64,000 bases of DNA from Albibacterium profundi (GTDB taxonomy: Bacteria > Bacteroidota > Bacteroidia > Sphingobacteriales > Sphingobacteriaceae): the NCBI RefSeq assembly GCF_042159835.1, contig NZ_JBBVGT010000002.1:744001-808000 (forward strand), written 5' to 3'. Both the position numbers and the translations under genes were made by a program. The notes beneath the pieces were generated by a model that saw nothing but the letters and a program-made list of their open reading frames with translations, had not been told where the DNA came from and ran no database searches. This document shows, piece by piece, positions 32,604 to 42,040 of this stretch (position 1 is the first letter of the stretch; the number at the start of each line of letters is the position of its first letter).

Positions 32604-35311
32604 CCTTTATCGTCCATCTCCAGATCGTCTGGGTTGGTGATTTCCAATTCAATCTTAGAAGACTCCTTTTTGGCAGGATCTTCCTTTTTATCATCAGCCG
32701 ACTTCGTATCAGCAGGCTTAGTATCAGTCCCCTTTTCTTCCGCCTGAACCGTATTCGGTTCATCCGAAACTTCCTGATCACCCGCTATTTTTTCTGTCGA
32801 AAGCAATTGAAGCTTCTTCACGTCATGCGGCGTTAGTCGGTTGCCTTGTGCCTTCATCCCTTTCACGTCGATAAATTCTGCTAAGTCCTGCTCGTAGCTT
32901 TCTGGTGTTTTCGATTTACCTTTTAAGATATCCACCTTAACTATCGGATTATCCGCATTACTGATGACCATCAGCTTAGAACCCGCCTCCTCATTTATCA
33001 GGCTTGTCCGCTTTCCGATAGGCATATTTTCAATCAAGAAACGCTTCACATAGTAATTACCCGACTTCCCGTCCTTATGAATCACCGAATACACCCGCTC
33101 CGGATCATATTTCTCAATCTTAACAAACTCATGGTCGAAATGCGTACTCAAGTCGAACGAACGCAACTCATAGCTACCATCCTTTAACACCACCAAAATC
33201 TTATCGTCCCCATCAAACTCACCCAGGTACAGACCTCGTTCATCCACATTCAAACGGTTCAACGTCTCATCAAACCATATCTTGCGACCAGCTAGCGTAG
33301 ACACCCCTTCTTTTTTCAGCACAATCTTCTTGATCGGATACTTCGTAACGATATTCCCCTTTGAGCCGCGACCCTTGATTGCTATCTCAGCAAAGTCAAT
33401 ATCAAGTTGTAGCTTCCTTAACTTCGAATGCGCGCGCAACTGCACATTCACGACTTCCGCCTCACCATTTGGATTGGCCGTAAAATATAACATCTTATTC
33501 CCCTTGTTGCCTGTTGTCAAGTCATATTCCTTATCACGCGTTACCCCTAAAATCGAGAAACGTTTTACATAAGAAACCCCAGTCTTCCCATCTCGGTAAA
33601 TCATATTGTAAACCGTACGATCATCCCCCTTCTTAAACACGGCTACGTGAACAATCCCTTTCCCCACAAATACCTTATCCTGAATTTTTGTCACCACCAT
33701 CTTACCATCTTCCCTAAACACGATGATATCGTCCAGATCAGAGCAATCACCCACATATTCATCCTTACGCAGTCCCGTACCGATAAACCCGTCGGCCCGG
33801 TTCACATAAAATTTGATATTCGCCAAGGCCACAGCCGCAGCTTCTACCTTCTCAAAAGTCCGCAACTCAGTTTTCCGTTCCCTTCCTTCACCATACTTTT
33901 CCTTCAGCTTTTCAAACCAAGCAATCGCATAATCCGTCAGATGCCTCAAGTGATGCTTCACTTTCTTAATCTCCTCCTCATAGCCCTTCATCTGTTCATC
34001 CGCCTTTTTCACGTCGAAACGCGTAATGCTACTCATCGGCTTATCGATTAACCGTTTGTAATCTTCCGGCAAGATTTCACGATAAAACTGAGAGAAGAAA
34101 GGCTCAAACAAGGTATTCAAAACCTCCACTACCGTCTCAAAGTTGCCCGCTCCCTCATAGTCTGGATGCTTATACATCCCTTCCTGAATGAAAATCTTCA
34201 AGAGCGAACTAAAGAAAATCTTCTCGAGCAACTCATTGAGCTTAATCTCTAATTCCTGCTTCAACAAGCCTCGTGTAAACTTCGCATTTTCGATCAGCAC
34301 ATCGTTTACACTCATAAACTGCGGCTTCTCATTCCTGATCACACAGGTATTCGGAGAAATAGACACCTCACAATCCGTAAATGCATAGAGCGCATCAATC
34401 GTCACATCCGGAGAAACCCCAGAGGCCAGGTGCACGATAATCTCGACATGTTGAGCCGTATTATCCTCAATCTTCTTAATCTTTATTTTCCCTTTGTCGT
34501 TCGCCGAGATCACACTGTCAATCAAACCGCCCGTCGTCGTTCCAAACGGAATCTCCGTAATCGCCAGCGTTTTCCGATCCCGTTCCTCAATCTTGGCGCG
34601 AATCTTAATCCGTCCCCCACGAAGTCCTTCATTATAAGCCGAGCAATCTGCCATCCCCCCCGTTGGGAAGTCCGGAAAAATATTAGGCCGCTCACCCTTC
34701 AATGCCAAAATACAGCCGTCAATCAACTCAATAAAATTATGCGGCATAATCTTGGTCGCCAAACCTACAGCGATCCCTTCAGCCCCCTGTGCCAGCAGCA
34801 GCGGAAACTTCACCGGCAAGGTCACCGGTTCCCTGTTCCGCCCATCATAACTCAACTGCCACACCGTCGTATCCGGATTGAACACCACATCATTGGCAAA
34901 TTTTGACAAGCGTCCCTCAATATAACGCGGAGCAGCGGCTGAGTCGCCCGTTATCGGATCCCCCCAGTTACCCTGCGTGTCAATCAACAAATTCTTTTGC
35001 CCCAATTGCACCATGGCATCACCAATGGAAGCATCCCCATGCGGATGGTACTTCATTGTATTACCGATGACATTCGCCGCTTTGTTATATCGGCCATCGT
35101 CCAATTCCTTCAAGGAATGCAGGATCCGCCGTTGAACCGGCTTTAAACCATCGTTAATATAAGGAACCGCCCTGTCAAGAATCACATAGGACGCATAATC
35201 TAGAAACCATCGCTCATATAAACCCGAAAGAGGAATCACCCGACTACCCGATAACTCACCATTCCCTTCTCCCTCCGGCAATTCGTTGTTTTGATTTATT
35301 TCTTCACTCAT
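32585..35311 (-). CDS. parC: DNA topoisomerase IV subunit A
   Basis: A 908-residue type IIA topoisomerase subunit. The N-terminal part holds the winged-helix region (PVQRRILHSL), HPHGDASIGDAM and AAAPRYIEGRLSKF, where Tyr is the DNA-linking catalytic residue. The C-terminal beta-pinwheel is followed by an acidic, lysine-rich tail ending DKGQMGLF. I start it at ATG 35311 (MSEEINQNN), six codons inside the longest frame. With ParE it decatenates daughter chromosomes. parE lies 4.2 kb away on the same strand, separated by accessory genes. Confidence 0.93.
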   Translation of the reverse strand: MSEEINQNNELPEGEGNGELSGSRVIPLSGLYERWFLDYASYVILDRAVPYINDGLKPVQRRILHSLKELDDGRYNKAANVIGNTMKYHPHGDASIGDAMVQLGQKNLLIDTQGNWGDPITGDSAAAPRYIEGRLSKFANDVVFNPDTTVWQLSYDGRNREPVTLPVKFPLLLAQGAEGIAVGLATKIMPHNFIELIDGCILALKGERPNIFPDFPTGGMADCSAYNEGLRGGRIKIRAKIEERDRKTLAITEIPFGTTTGGLIDSVISANDKGKIKIKKIEDNTAQHVEIIVHLASGVSPDVTIDALYAFTDCEVSISPNTCVIRNEKPQFMSVNDVLIENAKFTRGLLKQELEIKLNELLEKIFFSSLLKIFIQEGMYKHPDYEGAGNFETVVEVLNTLFEPFFSQFYREILPEDYKRLIDKPMSSITRFDVKKADEQMKGYEEEIKKVKHHLRHLTDYAIAWFEKLKEKYGEGRERKTELRTFEKVEAAAVALANIKFYVNRADGFIGTGLRKDEYVGDCSDLDDIIVFREDGKMVVTKIQDKVFVGKGIVHVAVFKKGDDRTVYNMIYRDGKTGVSYVKRFSILGVTRDKEYDLTTGNKGNKMLYFTANPNGEAEVVNVQLRAHSKLRKLQLDIDFAEIAIKGRGSKGNIVTKYPIKKIVLKKEGVSTLAGRKIWFDETLNRLNVDERGLYLGEFDGDDKILVVLKDGSYELRSFDLSTHFDHEFVKIEKYDPERVYSVIHKDGKSGNYYVKRFLIENMPIGKRTSLINEEAGSKLMVISNADNPIVKVDILKGKSKTPESYEQDLAEFIDVKGMKAQGNRLTPHDVKKLQLLSTEKIAGDQEVSDEPNTVQAEEKGTDTKPADTKSADDKKEDPAKKESSKIELEITNPDDLEMDDKGQMGLF

Positions 35312-35419
35312 ATCAAATAATATATGCAATTAAATTTAGCATTTGCTGTAAAAATACAAATTCAAGTAAATTATACTATTTTTATTTTTTATTTCAAACC
35401 AACGAACACATTATTACCG

Positions 35420-37063
35420 ATGAAACAAACACTCACCTGTCTATTTCTTGCCAGCGCAACCCTCGTTGCCTGCAACAATAACGAAAGCACTGAGGCCCCT
35501 GCGGTTGACTCCGTAGCCATGAATGCCATCAGTGAAGAAAGCTTTGTCAACACCGTTAAGACCCTGTCGTCCGACGAATTTCTTGGTCGCATGCCCTTCA
35601 CCGAAGGCGAAACCAAAACCATCAACTATCTCAAAGAACAATTTGAGAGTCTTGGATTGGCGCCCGGCAATGGCGACAGCTATTTCCAGGAGGCACCCCT
35701 GGTTGAAATCACCTCCTTCCCCAACCAGACCCTGACCCTAAGCGGTGAGAACGGAAGCATCAACCTCAACCTCCTTGACGATTTCGTTATGGGCAGTCGG
35801 CATTTAGAAGAAAACATCCAAGTAGAAGACAGCGAGCTTATCTTTGCCGGCTTTGGAATCGTAGCCCCTGAATATGATTGGAACGACTATGAGGGCCTCG
35901 ATGTAGAAGGCAAAACCGTTGTAGTGATGGTCAATGACCCCGGTTATTACGACAAGAGTTTATTCAAAGGTGAAACCATGACCTATTACGGTCGCTGGAC
36001 CTATAAATTTGAGGAAGCCGCCCGCCAAGGCGCTACCGGCATTCTCATCATCCACGACACCGGAGCCGCCAGCTATGGCTGGAATGTTGTACGTTCCGGT
36101 TGGAGCGGCCCGCAAATGGCACTCGAGTCAGAAGACAATGGAGCTTCACTTGCCAAATTCGAAGGTTGGTTAAGCGCAGAATCCGCTAAACAAATGTTTG
36201 CCCTTGCCGGAGTTGATGCCGACATCATCGAACAAGCCAAAAAGCCCGGCTTCAAAGCCGTGGACCTGGGCCTAAGCACCAGCGCCAGCATCCGCAATGA
36301 AGTAGAACACTCCACCTCCAATAATGTTATCGCCAAATTAGAAGGCAGCGAGCGCCCTGACGAAGTGATCATCTATGCCGGCCATTGGGATCACCTAGGT
36401 ATTGGCGAGCCCTTAGAAGGCGACTCCATTTACAATGGCGCGATTGACAATGCTACCGGCATTGCAGCCATCCTAGAAATTGCCAAGGCATTTACCCAAG
36501 CCAGCGTAGCACCCGAGCGTACCATTCTGTTTATGGGACTCACCGCCGAAGAGCAAGGACTTTTAGGATCAGAATACTATGCCACTCACCCCATTTACCC
36601 ATTATCGAAAACCGTTGCCAACATCAACATCGATGCGATGGGCGCTACAGGTGAAACCAAAGACATCACCGTCATTGGTCTTGGTCAGTCCGAAATGGAC
36701 GAATACGTTGAAGAAGCCGCTAGTCTACAAGGCCGCAGCATTCAGGGCGACCGCAACCCATCGGCAGGGTCCTTCTTCCGTTCAGACCATTTCAACTTTG
36801 CCAAAGTTGGCGTTCCGGCCATCTATGCAGGCGGCGGAAGCAACTATGTTGACCAAAGCGAAGAAGCCCAGAGCAAGCGCGAAATGTTTGCCGGTAGGTA
36901 TCACACCCAGAAAGACGAGTACGACGAATCTTATTGGCAGCTGGGCGGTATCATGAACGACATCAAGCTGTTCTTCCAAGTAGGTTATACATTAAGCATG
37001 GAAACCACTTTTCCTAAATGGAAAGAAGGGTCAGAATTTAAAGAAGCTGGAGAGAAGAGGTAA
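35420..37063 (+). CDS. M28 family metallopeptidase lipoprotein
   Basis: A 547-residue lipoprotein: signal peptide ending TLVACNNN (Cys18). A PA-type domain (about residues 130-290) is inserted ahead of the peptidase core. The zinc-site motifs of M28 are present: AGHWDHLG, AIDNATGIAAI, TAEEQGLLGS, NIDAMG and SDHFNF. It is probably an aminopeptidase in the periplasm or outer membrane. I start it at ATG 35420 (MKQTLTCL); a longer frame from 35324 adds a leader without lipoprotein character. Its stop directly abuts the stop of the convergent DUF4143 gene, with no intervening base. Confidence 0.92.
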   Translation: MKQTLTCLFLASATLVACNNNESTEAPAVDSVAMNAISEESFVNTVKTLSSDEFLGRMPFTEGETKTINYLKEQFESLGLAPGNGDSYFQEAPLVEITSFPNQTLTLSGENGSINLNLLDDFVMGSRHLEENIQVEDSELIFAGFGIVAPEYDWNDYEGLDVEGKTVVVMVNDPGYYDKSLFKGETMTYYGRWTYKFEEAARQGATGILIIHDTGAASYGWNVVRSGWSGPQMALESEDNGASLAKFEGWLSAESAKQMFALAGVDADIIEQAKKPGFKAVDLGLSTSASIRNEVEHSTSNNVIAKLEGSERPDEVIIYAGHWDHLGIGEPLEGDSIYNGAIDNATGIAAILEIAKAFTQASVAPERTILFMGLTAEEQGLLGSEYYATHPIYPLSKTVANINIDAMGATGETKDITVIGLGQSEMDEYVEEAASLQGRSIQGDRNPSAGSFFRSDHFNFAKVGVPAIYAGGGSNYVDQSEEAQSKREMFAGRYHTQKDEYDESYWQLGGIMNDIKLFFQVGYTLSMETTFPKWKEGSEFKEAGEKR

Positions 37064-38233
37064 TTACACTTTACCTCTCCAACTTTGTACGTCGACAGTG
37101 CTTCGTGTTAGCGACTGGTCTCCACCATAAATAAGATGAGAATGAACCGGTGCCGATTGTATAATCTTTGCAAAATGCTGTAGATTCTTAAATATGTCGT
37201 TATTCAGTGTCTGTGTAGCTTTTATTTCAAAAACGTCGAAATATTCTGGAGTCTTCAGAAGCAGATCGACTTCAAGTCCGTTATGATCTTGCCAGAAATA
37301 ATAGTCACGATGCAAATATCGGTGCTCATTTATTTTTTGAAAATTTGCTATAACCATATTTTCGAAAAGATTCCCTTTCAAGCGGTTCGTCAGAACTTCT
37401 TGATGCTCTCTTATTCCCAATAAATAGCAGATCAGCCCCGTATCATAAAAATAAAGTTTTGGAGTTTTGACGAGCCGCTTATTGAAATTTTCATGATAGG
37501 GATACAGCAAGAACACAATATAGCTACTTTCTAAGATCGATAGCCATGCTTTAGCAGTGGGTTGGGAAATATTGCATTCATTAGCAATAGCATTGAGACT
37601 CAACAATTGCCCTGCTCGCGCGGCGCAAAGCTTCAGAAAAGTCCGAAAGCTATTGGTATCCCGTATATTGATCAACTCCGTTACATCCTTTTCGATATAG
37701 GTCTGTATGTAGTTGGTATAAAAATCTGGCGGTTCAATACCTCGATGGTAAACCGCAGGATACCCCCCTTTAAAACATGCTTCTGCATAACTGTCTGGCA
37801 AAATCGAGGTGTCCATCATTTCCTCCTGATCCAATGGTAGTAATCGGAACAGAGCAACTCGGCCAGCGAGAGTCTGCGTAATATTCTTAACCAAATGAAA
37901 GTTCTGTGAGCCAGATAAGATATATTGCCCCATTTGTCCTAACGCGTCTACTGCTGTCTGCAAATAAGAAAATAGTTCTGGCACGCGTTGAACCTCATCG
38001 AGGATAACCCGTTCAGAATACATTTTCAAAAAACCATTCGGATCCTCTCCTGCGAATGAGCGGTTGTCCGGATTTTCAAGTGACACATAAGTATAATCTG
38101 GGAACATCGCTTTTAGCAAGGTTGTTTTACCTGACTGTCGGGGACCGGTTACAGCGAGAATTGGGAATTTATCCTTGCGTTCAGAAATCTCTTTTGCCAG
38201 ATTACGAGCGATTAATTGAGCCATATCAAACAT
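37064..38233 (-). CDS. ATP-binding protein, AAA + DUF4143
   Basis: A 389-residue protein with a P-loop (GPRQSGKTT, residues 30-38), a DEVQRVPELF Walker-B-like motif near residue 99, the sensor-like LSGSQNF near 143, and a C-terminal DUF4143 part with a nuclease-like fold (WQDHNGLEVDLLLKTPEYFDVFEIKAT). The ExD...ExK pattern there resembles a PD-(D/E)XK core. The family is widespread, often mobile and of unknown function. The gene is preceded by four phased 22-bp repeats over its promoter. An N-terminally truncated relative lies just beyond, in the opposite direction. Compared with the neighbouring housekeeping genes it looks like an insertion. Confidence 0.9.
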   Translation of the reverse strand: MFDMAQLIARNLAKEISERKDKFPILAVTGPRQSGKTTLLKAMFPDYTYVSLENPDNRSFAGEDPNGFLKMYSERVILDEVQRVPELFSYLQTAVDALGQMGQYILSGSQNFHLVKNITQTLAGRVALFRLLPLDQEEMMDTSILPDSYAEACFKGGYPAVYHRGIEPPDFYTNYIQTYIEKDVTELINIRDTNSFRTFLKLCAARAGQLLSLNAIANECNISQPTAKAWLSILESSYIVFLLYPYHENFNKRLVKTPKLYFYDTGLICYLLGIREHQEVLTNRLKGNLFENMVIANFQKINEHRYLHRDYYFWQDHNGLEVDLLLKTPEYFDVFEIKATQTLNNDIFKNLQHFAKIIQSAPVHSHLIYGGDQSLTRSTVDVQSWRGKV

Positions 38234-38243
38234 TCATTTAATA

Positions 38244-38251
38244 CAAAAATA
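38244..38251 (-). promoter_or_regulatory. Candidate -7 box TATTTTTG of the DUF4143 gene
   Basis: TATTTTTG on the minus strand fits TAnnTTTG and ends 10 nt before the ATG at 38233. The first 22-bp-phased repeat (38256-38270) occupies the space between this box and the expected -33 element. Confidence 0.5.
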
Positions 38252-38255
38252 AGAT

Positions 38256-38337
38256 AAACTTTGAAATATCTACACGCAAACTTTGAAATATCGAGTTCTA
38301 AACTTTGAAATATCTGATAATATATTTTGAAATTTAC
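38256..38337. repeat. Four direct repeats with exact 22-bp period
   Basis: aaactttgaaatatc is found unchanged at 38256-38270, 38278-38292 and 38300-38314, and as a degenerate copy (atattttgaaattta) at 38322-38336. Each start is 22 bp from the last, and the 7-bp spacers are unrelated (tacacgc, gagttct, tgataat). Two helical turns separate the sites, so a protein would bind all of them on one face of the DNA. The array begins 22 bp upstream of the DUF4143 start and overlaps its promoter, which suggests an autoregulatory operator. Confidence 0.8.
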
Positions 38338-38348
38338 GTTAAAAAAGG

Positions 38349-38397
38349 AAAGTCGTACAGAAAAATGTAGTATTTCACAAAAAGTCGTACGTGAAAG
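38349..38397. repeat. Second repeat pair and small hairpin next to the array
   Basis: aaagtcgtac occurs at 38349-38358 and 38381-38390, 32 bp apart. Around the second copy tttcac (38373-38378) and gtgaaa (38391-38396) are inverted. Unlike the 22-bp array, these have only two copies. Confidence 0.5.
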
Positions 38398-38473
38398 TGT
38401 ATATTGAAAATTATATTTACACCAACTTTATTAATAACCTATAGTTCCTCATAAGCAAAATCATCTTTAGTAG

Positions 38474-39499
38474 GAATATGAGAATACCTATGAGAACACA
38501 CCGGAATACCATATTATATCAGCTGGCTCGTTATTAGGAGTTGCATTAGCAAAAAACACATCCTTCCCGGTCGGCAAAGTTGACTTCCTCAATATGCATC
38601 CTTTAAGCTTCCACGAGTTTATGCTGGCCTTAAAGAAAGACAGACTTGGAGAACTGATGCAGAGCAATGATTGGGAATTAATAAAAAACTTTAAGAACGA
38701 GTACATCGAGCTACTAAAACAATATTACTTTGTAGGTGGCATGCCGGAAGCAGTACGACAATTTGCCGAAAACCGTGATTTCAAGGAAGTAAGAGATATT
38801 CAAAAAGCAATACTCTTAGCTTACGAACAAGATTTTTCCAAGCATGCACCAAATGACATTGTTCCACGAATCAGAATGCTATGGAATTCGATCCCGGCAC
38901 AGCTAGCTAAAGAGAACAAGAAATTTATTTACGGAATCATCCGACAAGGTGCGAGATCAAAAGACTATGAATTAGCTTTAGCATGGTTAATAGATTGTGG
39001 TCTTTTACATAAAATAAACAGAGTAACTAAGTCGGCAGTACCATTAAAAGCTTATGAGGATTTCAGCGCATTTAAATTATTTTTGGTAGATGTCGGCCTA
39101 CTAGCCGCTATGTGTAACCTTGATACCAGAATCTTACTTGACCAATACAGCGTATTCGAAGAGTTCAAAGGAGCCCTTACCGAACAATACGTCCTCAACC
39201 AACTAATCGGCAGTCATCACAACATGGATGTATATTATTGGTCTGCCGAAAACGCCCGAGCAGAGATTGATTTCTTGATACAGTTAGGAGTACATACAAT
39301 TCCGATTGAAGTAAAAGCAGAAGAAAATCTACAATCCAAAAGCTTGCGAACAATTAACGACAAGTACAAGCCGAAGATATCCATACGAACCTCTATGTCC
39401 GATTTCAGGAAAGAAAACTGGCTAATAAACCTACCTTTATATGCCATTGATGAATATATTCTGCGTATAGTTACGTCTAACTCTAATACAGGAAACTAA
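38474..39499 (+). pseudogene. DUF4143 ATPase lacking its N-terminal P-loop domain
   Basis: The frame opens directly after two stops (TAG TAG, 38468-38473) and reads EYENTYENTPEYHIISAGSLLGVALA, then SFPVGKVDFLNMHPLSFHEFM. This is the middle of an AAA/DUF4143 protein; the first roughly 100 residues with Walker A and B are gone. The rest, including the DUF4143 nuclease-like part (SAENARAEIDFLIQ, IPIEVKAEEN), is intact to the stop. An internal ATG (38594) could start a 301-residue product lacking ATPase activity. It is a different subfamily from the intact gene at 37064. Confidence 0.8.
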
Positions 39500-39530
39500 A
39501 CAAGAGCTATCCTTATCTTAGATAATGTCC

Positions 39531-41378
39531 CTACGCCCCTATCAGCTCCTCCTCTACATCCAGTTCTACATGTAGATTATTGACAATATGTTTCTGACGG
39601 TCGGGTGTGTTTTTACCCATATAATAGCTTAGCAGCTCGCCTACCTTGTTTTCTTTCATGAGCATAACGGGGTCTAGACGCATATCAGCACCAATAAAGA
39701 GTCCAAATTCTTCTGGGGAAATCTCTCCGAGCCCTTTGAATCTGGTGATCTCTGGCTTGTTGCCGAGCTTGGCGATGGCGGCAACGCGCTCTTCATCGCT
39801 ATAGCAATAGATGGTTTCTTTCTTGTTCCGTACTCTGAATAGCGGGGTCTGCAAGATGGATACATGGCCTGCTTTTACCAGATCAGGGAAGAACTGCAGG
39901 AAGAAGGTCATCAGTAATAAGCGGATGTGCATTCCGTCGACGTCGGCATCGGTGGCGATAACGATGTTATTGTAGCGCAAACCGTCTAAGCCGTCTTCGA
40001 TATTTAAGGCGTGCTGAAGGAGGTTGAATTCTTCATTTTCATAGACTACTTTTTTGGTGAGGCCGTAGGCATTGAGTGGCTTCCCTTTTAGACTGAATAC
40101 GGCCTGGGTTTGTACGTCTCGCGATTTGGTGATGGATCCGCTGGCGGAATCTCCCTCGGTGATGAACAGGGTGGTCTCTTGGTTGCGCTCGTGCTTGTCG
40201 TCGTAATGAATCTTGCAATCACGAAGCTTCCGGTTGTGTACGGAGGCTTTCTTGGCACGTTCGTTAGCAAGTTTCTTGATGCCTGCAATGTCTTTGCGCT
40301 CACGCTCGGATTGCAAAATACGTTTTAAGAGTGCATCGGCGGCTTGTTGGTTGCGGTGCAGGTAGTCATCAAGGTATTTTTTGATAAAATCATTGATAAA
40401 GGTACGTACGGTCGGGCCCTCTGGTCCGATGCTCTGGGAGCCGAGCTTGGTTTTGGTCTGCGACTCGAAGACGGGTTCCTGAACTTTGATGGCGATGGCG
40501 GCAATGATGGATGCACGGATATCGGCTGCGTCAAAATCTTTTTTATAAAACTCACGAACGGTTTTAACAATGGCTTCACGGAAGGCGGCTTGGTGTGTAC
40601 CGCCTTGGGTGGTGTGCTGCCCGTTGACAAAAGAGTAGTATTCTTCTCCGTAGGCTTGGCCATGGGTAAGGGCTACTTCGATGTCTTCGCCTTTTAAATG
40701 AACAATGGGATAACGCATGCCTTCGGGCTCTACGGTTCGCTCTAACAGGTCTTTCAGACCGTGTTCTGAATGGAACTTGGTGCCGTTGAAGTTGATGGTG
40801 AGGCCAGAGTTGAGGAATACGTAGTTCCAGATCATGTTTTCTACAAATTCCATGCGGTATTTGTAGTTCTTAAAAATGCTTTCATCGGGATGAAAAACCA
40901 CGGCGGTCCCGTTGCGCTGTGAGGTTTCCTTTTCGTGATCATTCAATAGCTCGCCTTTGCTGAATTCAGCTATGCGGGTTTTGCCTGCACGGTAGGATTG
41001 TACGGTGAATGCATTGGAAAGGGCATTGACGGCCTTGGTACCAACGCCATTGAGGCCGACTGACTTCTGGAAAGCTTTGCTGTCGTACTTACCGCCGGTG
41101 TTGATCTTGGATACGACGTCTACAACGCTCCCTATGGGGATACCGCGACCGTAATCACGGACGGCTACTTTGGATTCGGTAACGTTGATGTCGATGGTTT
41201 TGCCGGCACCCATAACGAATTCATCGATGCTGTTGTCTACAACTTCTTTTAACAGTACATAGATACCATCGTCATAGGCTGAACCGTCTCCTAATTTCCC
41301 TATATACATACCGGGGCGAAGCCTGATATGTTCTTTCCAGTCAAGCGACCGTATGCTGTCTTCGTTATAATTTGTCAT
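39531..41378 (-). CDS. parE: DNA topoisomerase IV subunit B
   Basis: A 615-residue GHKL-ATPase subunit. The N-terminal ATP site includes EVVDNSIDE, DYGRGIP and LNGVGTKAVNALS; the TOPRIM part contains ITEGDSASG and the acidic DADVDGMHIR. The length and lack of a large insert fit ParE better than GyrB. It is transcribed toward parC, from which it is separated by the DUF4143 pair and the M28 gene. Confidence 0.93.
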   Translation of the reverse strand: MTNYNEDSIRSLDWKEHIRLRPGMYIGKLGDGSAYDDGIYVLLKEVVDNSIDEFVMGAGKTIDINVTESKVAVRDYGRGIPIGSVVDVVSKINTGGKYDSKAFQKSVGLNGVGTKAVNALSNAFTVQSYRAGKTRIAEFSKGELLNDHEKETSQRNGTAVVFHPDESIFKNYKYRMEFVENMIWNYVFLNSGLTINFNGTKFHSEHGLKDLLERTVEPEGMRYPIVHLKGEDIEVALTHGQAYGEEYYSFVNGQHTTQGGTHQAAFREAIVKTVREFYKKDFDAADIRASIIAAIAIKVQEPVFESQTKTKLGSQSIGPEGPTVRTFINDFIKKYLDDYLHRNQQAADALLKRILQSERERKDIAGIKKLANERAKKASVHNRKLRDCKIHYDDKHERNQETTLFITEGDSASGSITKSRDVQTQAVFSLKGKPLNAYGLTKKVVYENEEFNLLQHALNIEDGLDGLRYNNIVIATDADVDGMHIRLLLMTFFLQFFPDLVKAGHVSILQTPLFRVRNKKETIYCYSDEERVAAIAKLGNKPEITRFKGLGEISPEEFGLFIGADMRLDPVMLMKENKVGELLSYYMGKNTPDRQKHIVNNLHVELDVEEELIGA

Positions 41379-41467
41379 TTGTTTGCTGCGTATCCTCTAT
41401 CTGATAAAACGTCTGTAAAAATCCTCTGCGTGAACACCTGCTGTATGAAACCCACTACGTGAACTGG

Positions 41468-41968
41468 CTATCTGCCGAAATCGTCTTGAACGCGTACAAT
41501 GTCTTCTTCGTTGGACGGATTGGCCGGATCTGTATGCTGCCAGATTTCTGCCAATACGGCCCAATCGCCTAAGCCTACCAAACGGTGACGCTGCCCTTGC
41601 TCTAATTTGATAACATCGCCTTCGTTTAATGTTTGAAGTTCTCCTTCTTCGTCTGTCTGACTGGTGATGACACCAACTTCGCCTTGATAAACTTGCCAGA
41701 TTTCTGCACGGCGATGATGGTATTGCCAAGATAGCTTTTTATGAGGGGCTACGAACAATATCTTCGGACTTAATTTGCCAGCAATGCGAAGTTCCTTGAC
41801 ATCGATGCCATTGAAAAAGGCATCTGCAAATTGCTGTGCCTGCTCTTCGTCAATAACAAAAAAACCTCCCCAAGGGCGGTTTTCATCGCGTTCCACAATG
41901 GTGAACCCATGGTTTACGAGGGTTTGTTCTATATCTTTAAATAGTTCTTCTTTGGATTGAGTTGCCAT
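41468..41968 (-). CDS. Cupin, phosphomannose-isomerase type II-like
   Basis: A 166-residue protein starting MATQSKEELFKDIEQT. Residues 25-165 form a cupin with RPWGGFFVID, LSWQYHHRRAEIWQVYQGEVGV (metal-binding His cluster) and EGDVIKLEQGQRHRLVGL. This matches the C-terminal cupin of type II mannose-6-phosphate isomerase/GDP-mannose pyrophosphorylase proteins, standing alone. I start it at ATG 41968; the longer frame upstream overlaps the Pif1-like gene in antisense. It ends 89 bp before parE on the same strand. Confidence 0.85.
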   Translation of the reverse strand: MATQSKEELFKDIEQTLVNHGFTIVERDENRPWGGFFVIDEEQAQQFADAFFNGIDVKELRIAGKLSPKILFVAPHKKLSWQYHHRRAEIWQVYQGEVGVITSQTDEEGELQTLNEGDVIKLEQGQRHRLVGLGDWAVLAEIWQHTDPANPSNEEDIVRVQDDFGR

Positions 41969-42040
41969 TTTTTTGTTTTTTGTGCTAATATAATGAGATA
42001 TTTTTTGTTCTGATAAAAAGGCTGTACTTTTAATCTGGAA

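Noticed and set aside
38256..38337. A small CRISPR array
   Set aside because: The repeats are only 15 bp with 7-bp spacers, and no cas genes lie nearby.
41397..41729. A 110-codon minus-strand frame rich in Arg and Ser
   Set aside because: It is an alternative phase of the cupin gene and has no protein-like composition.
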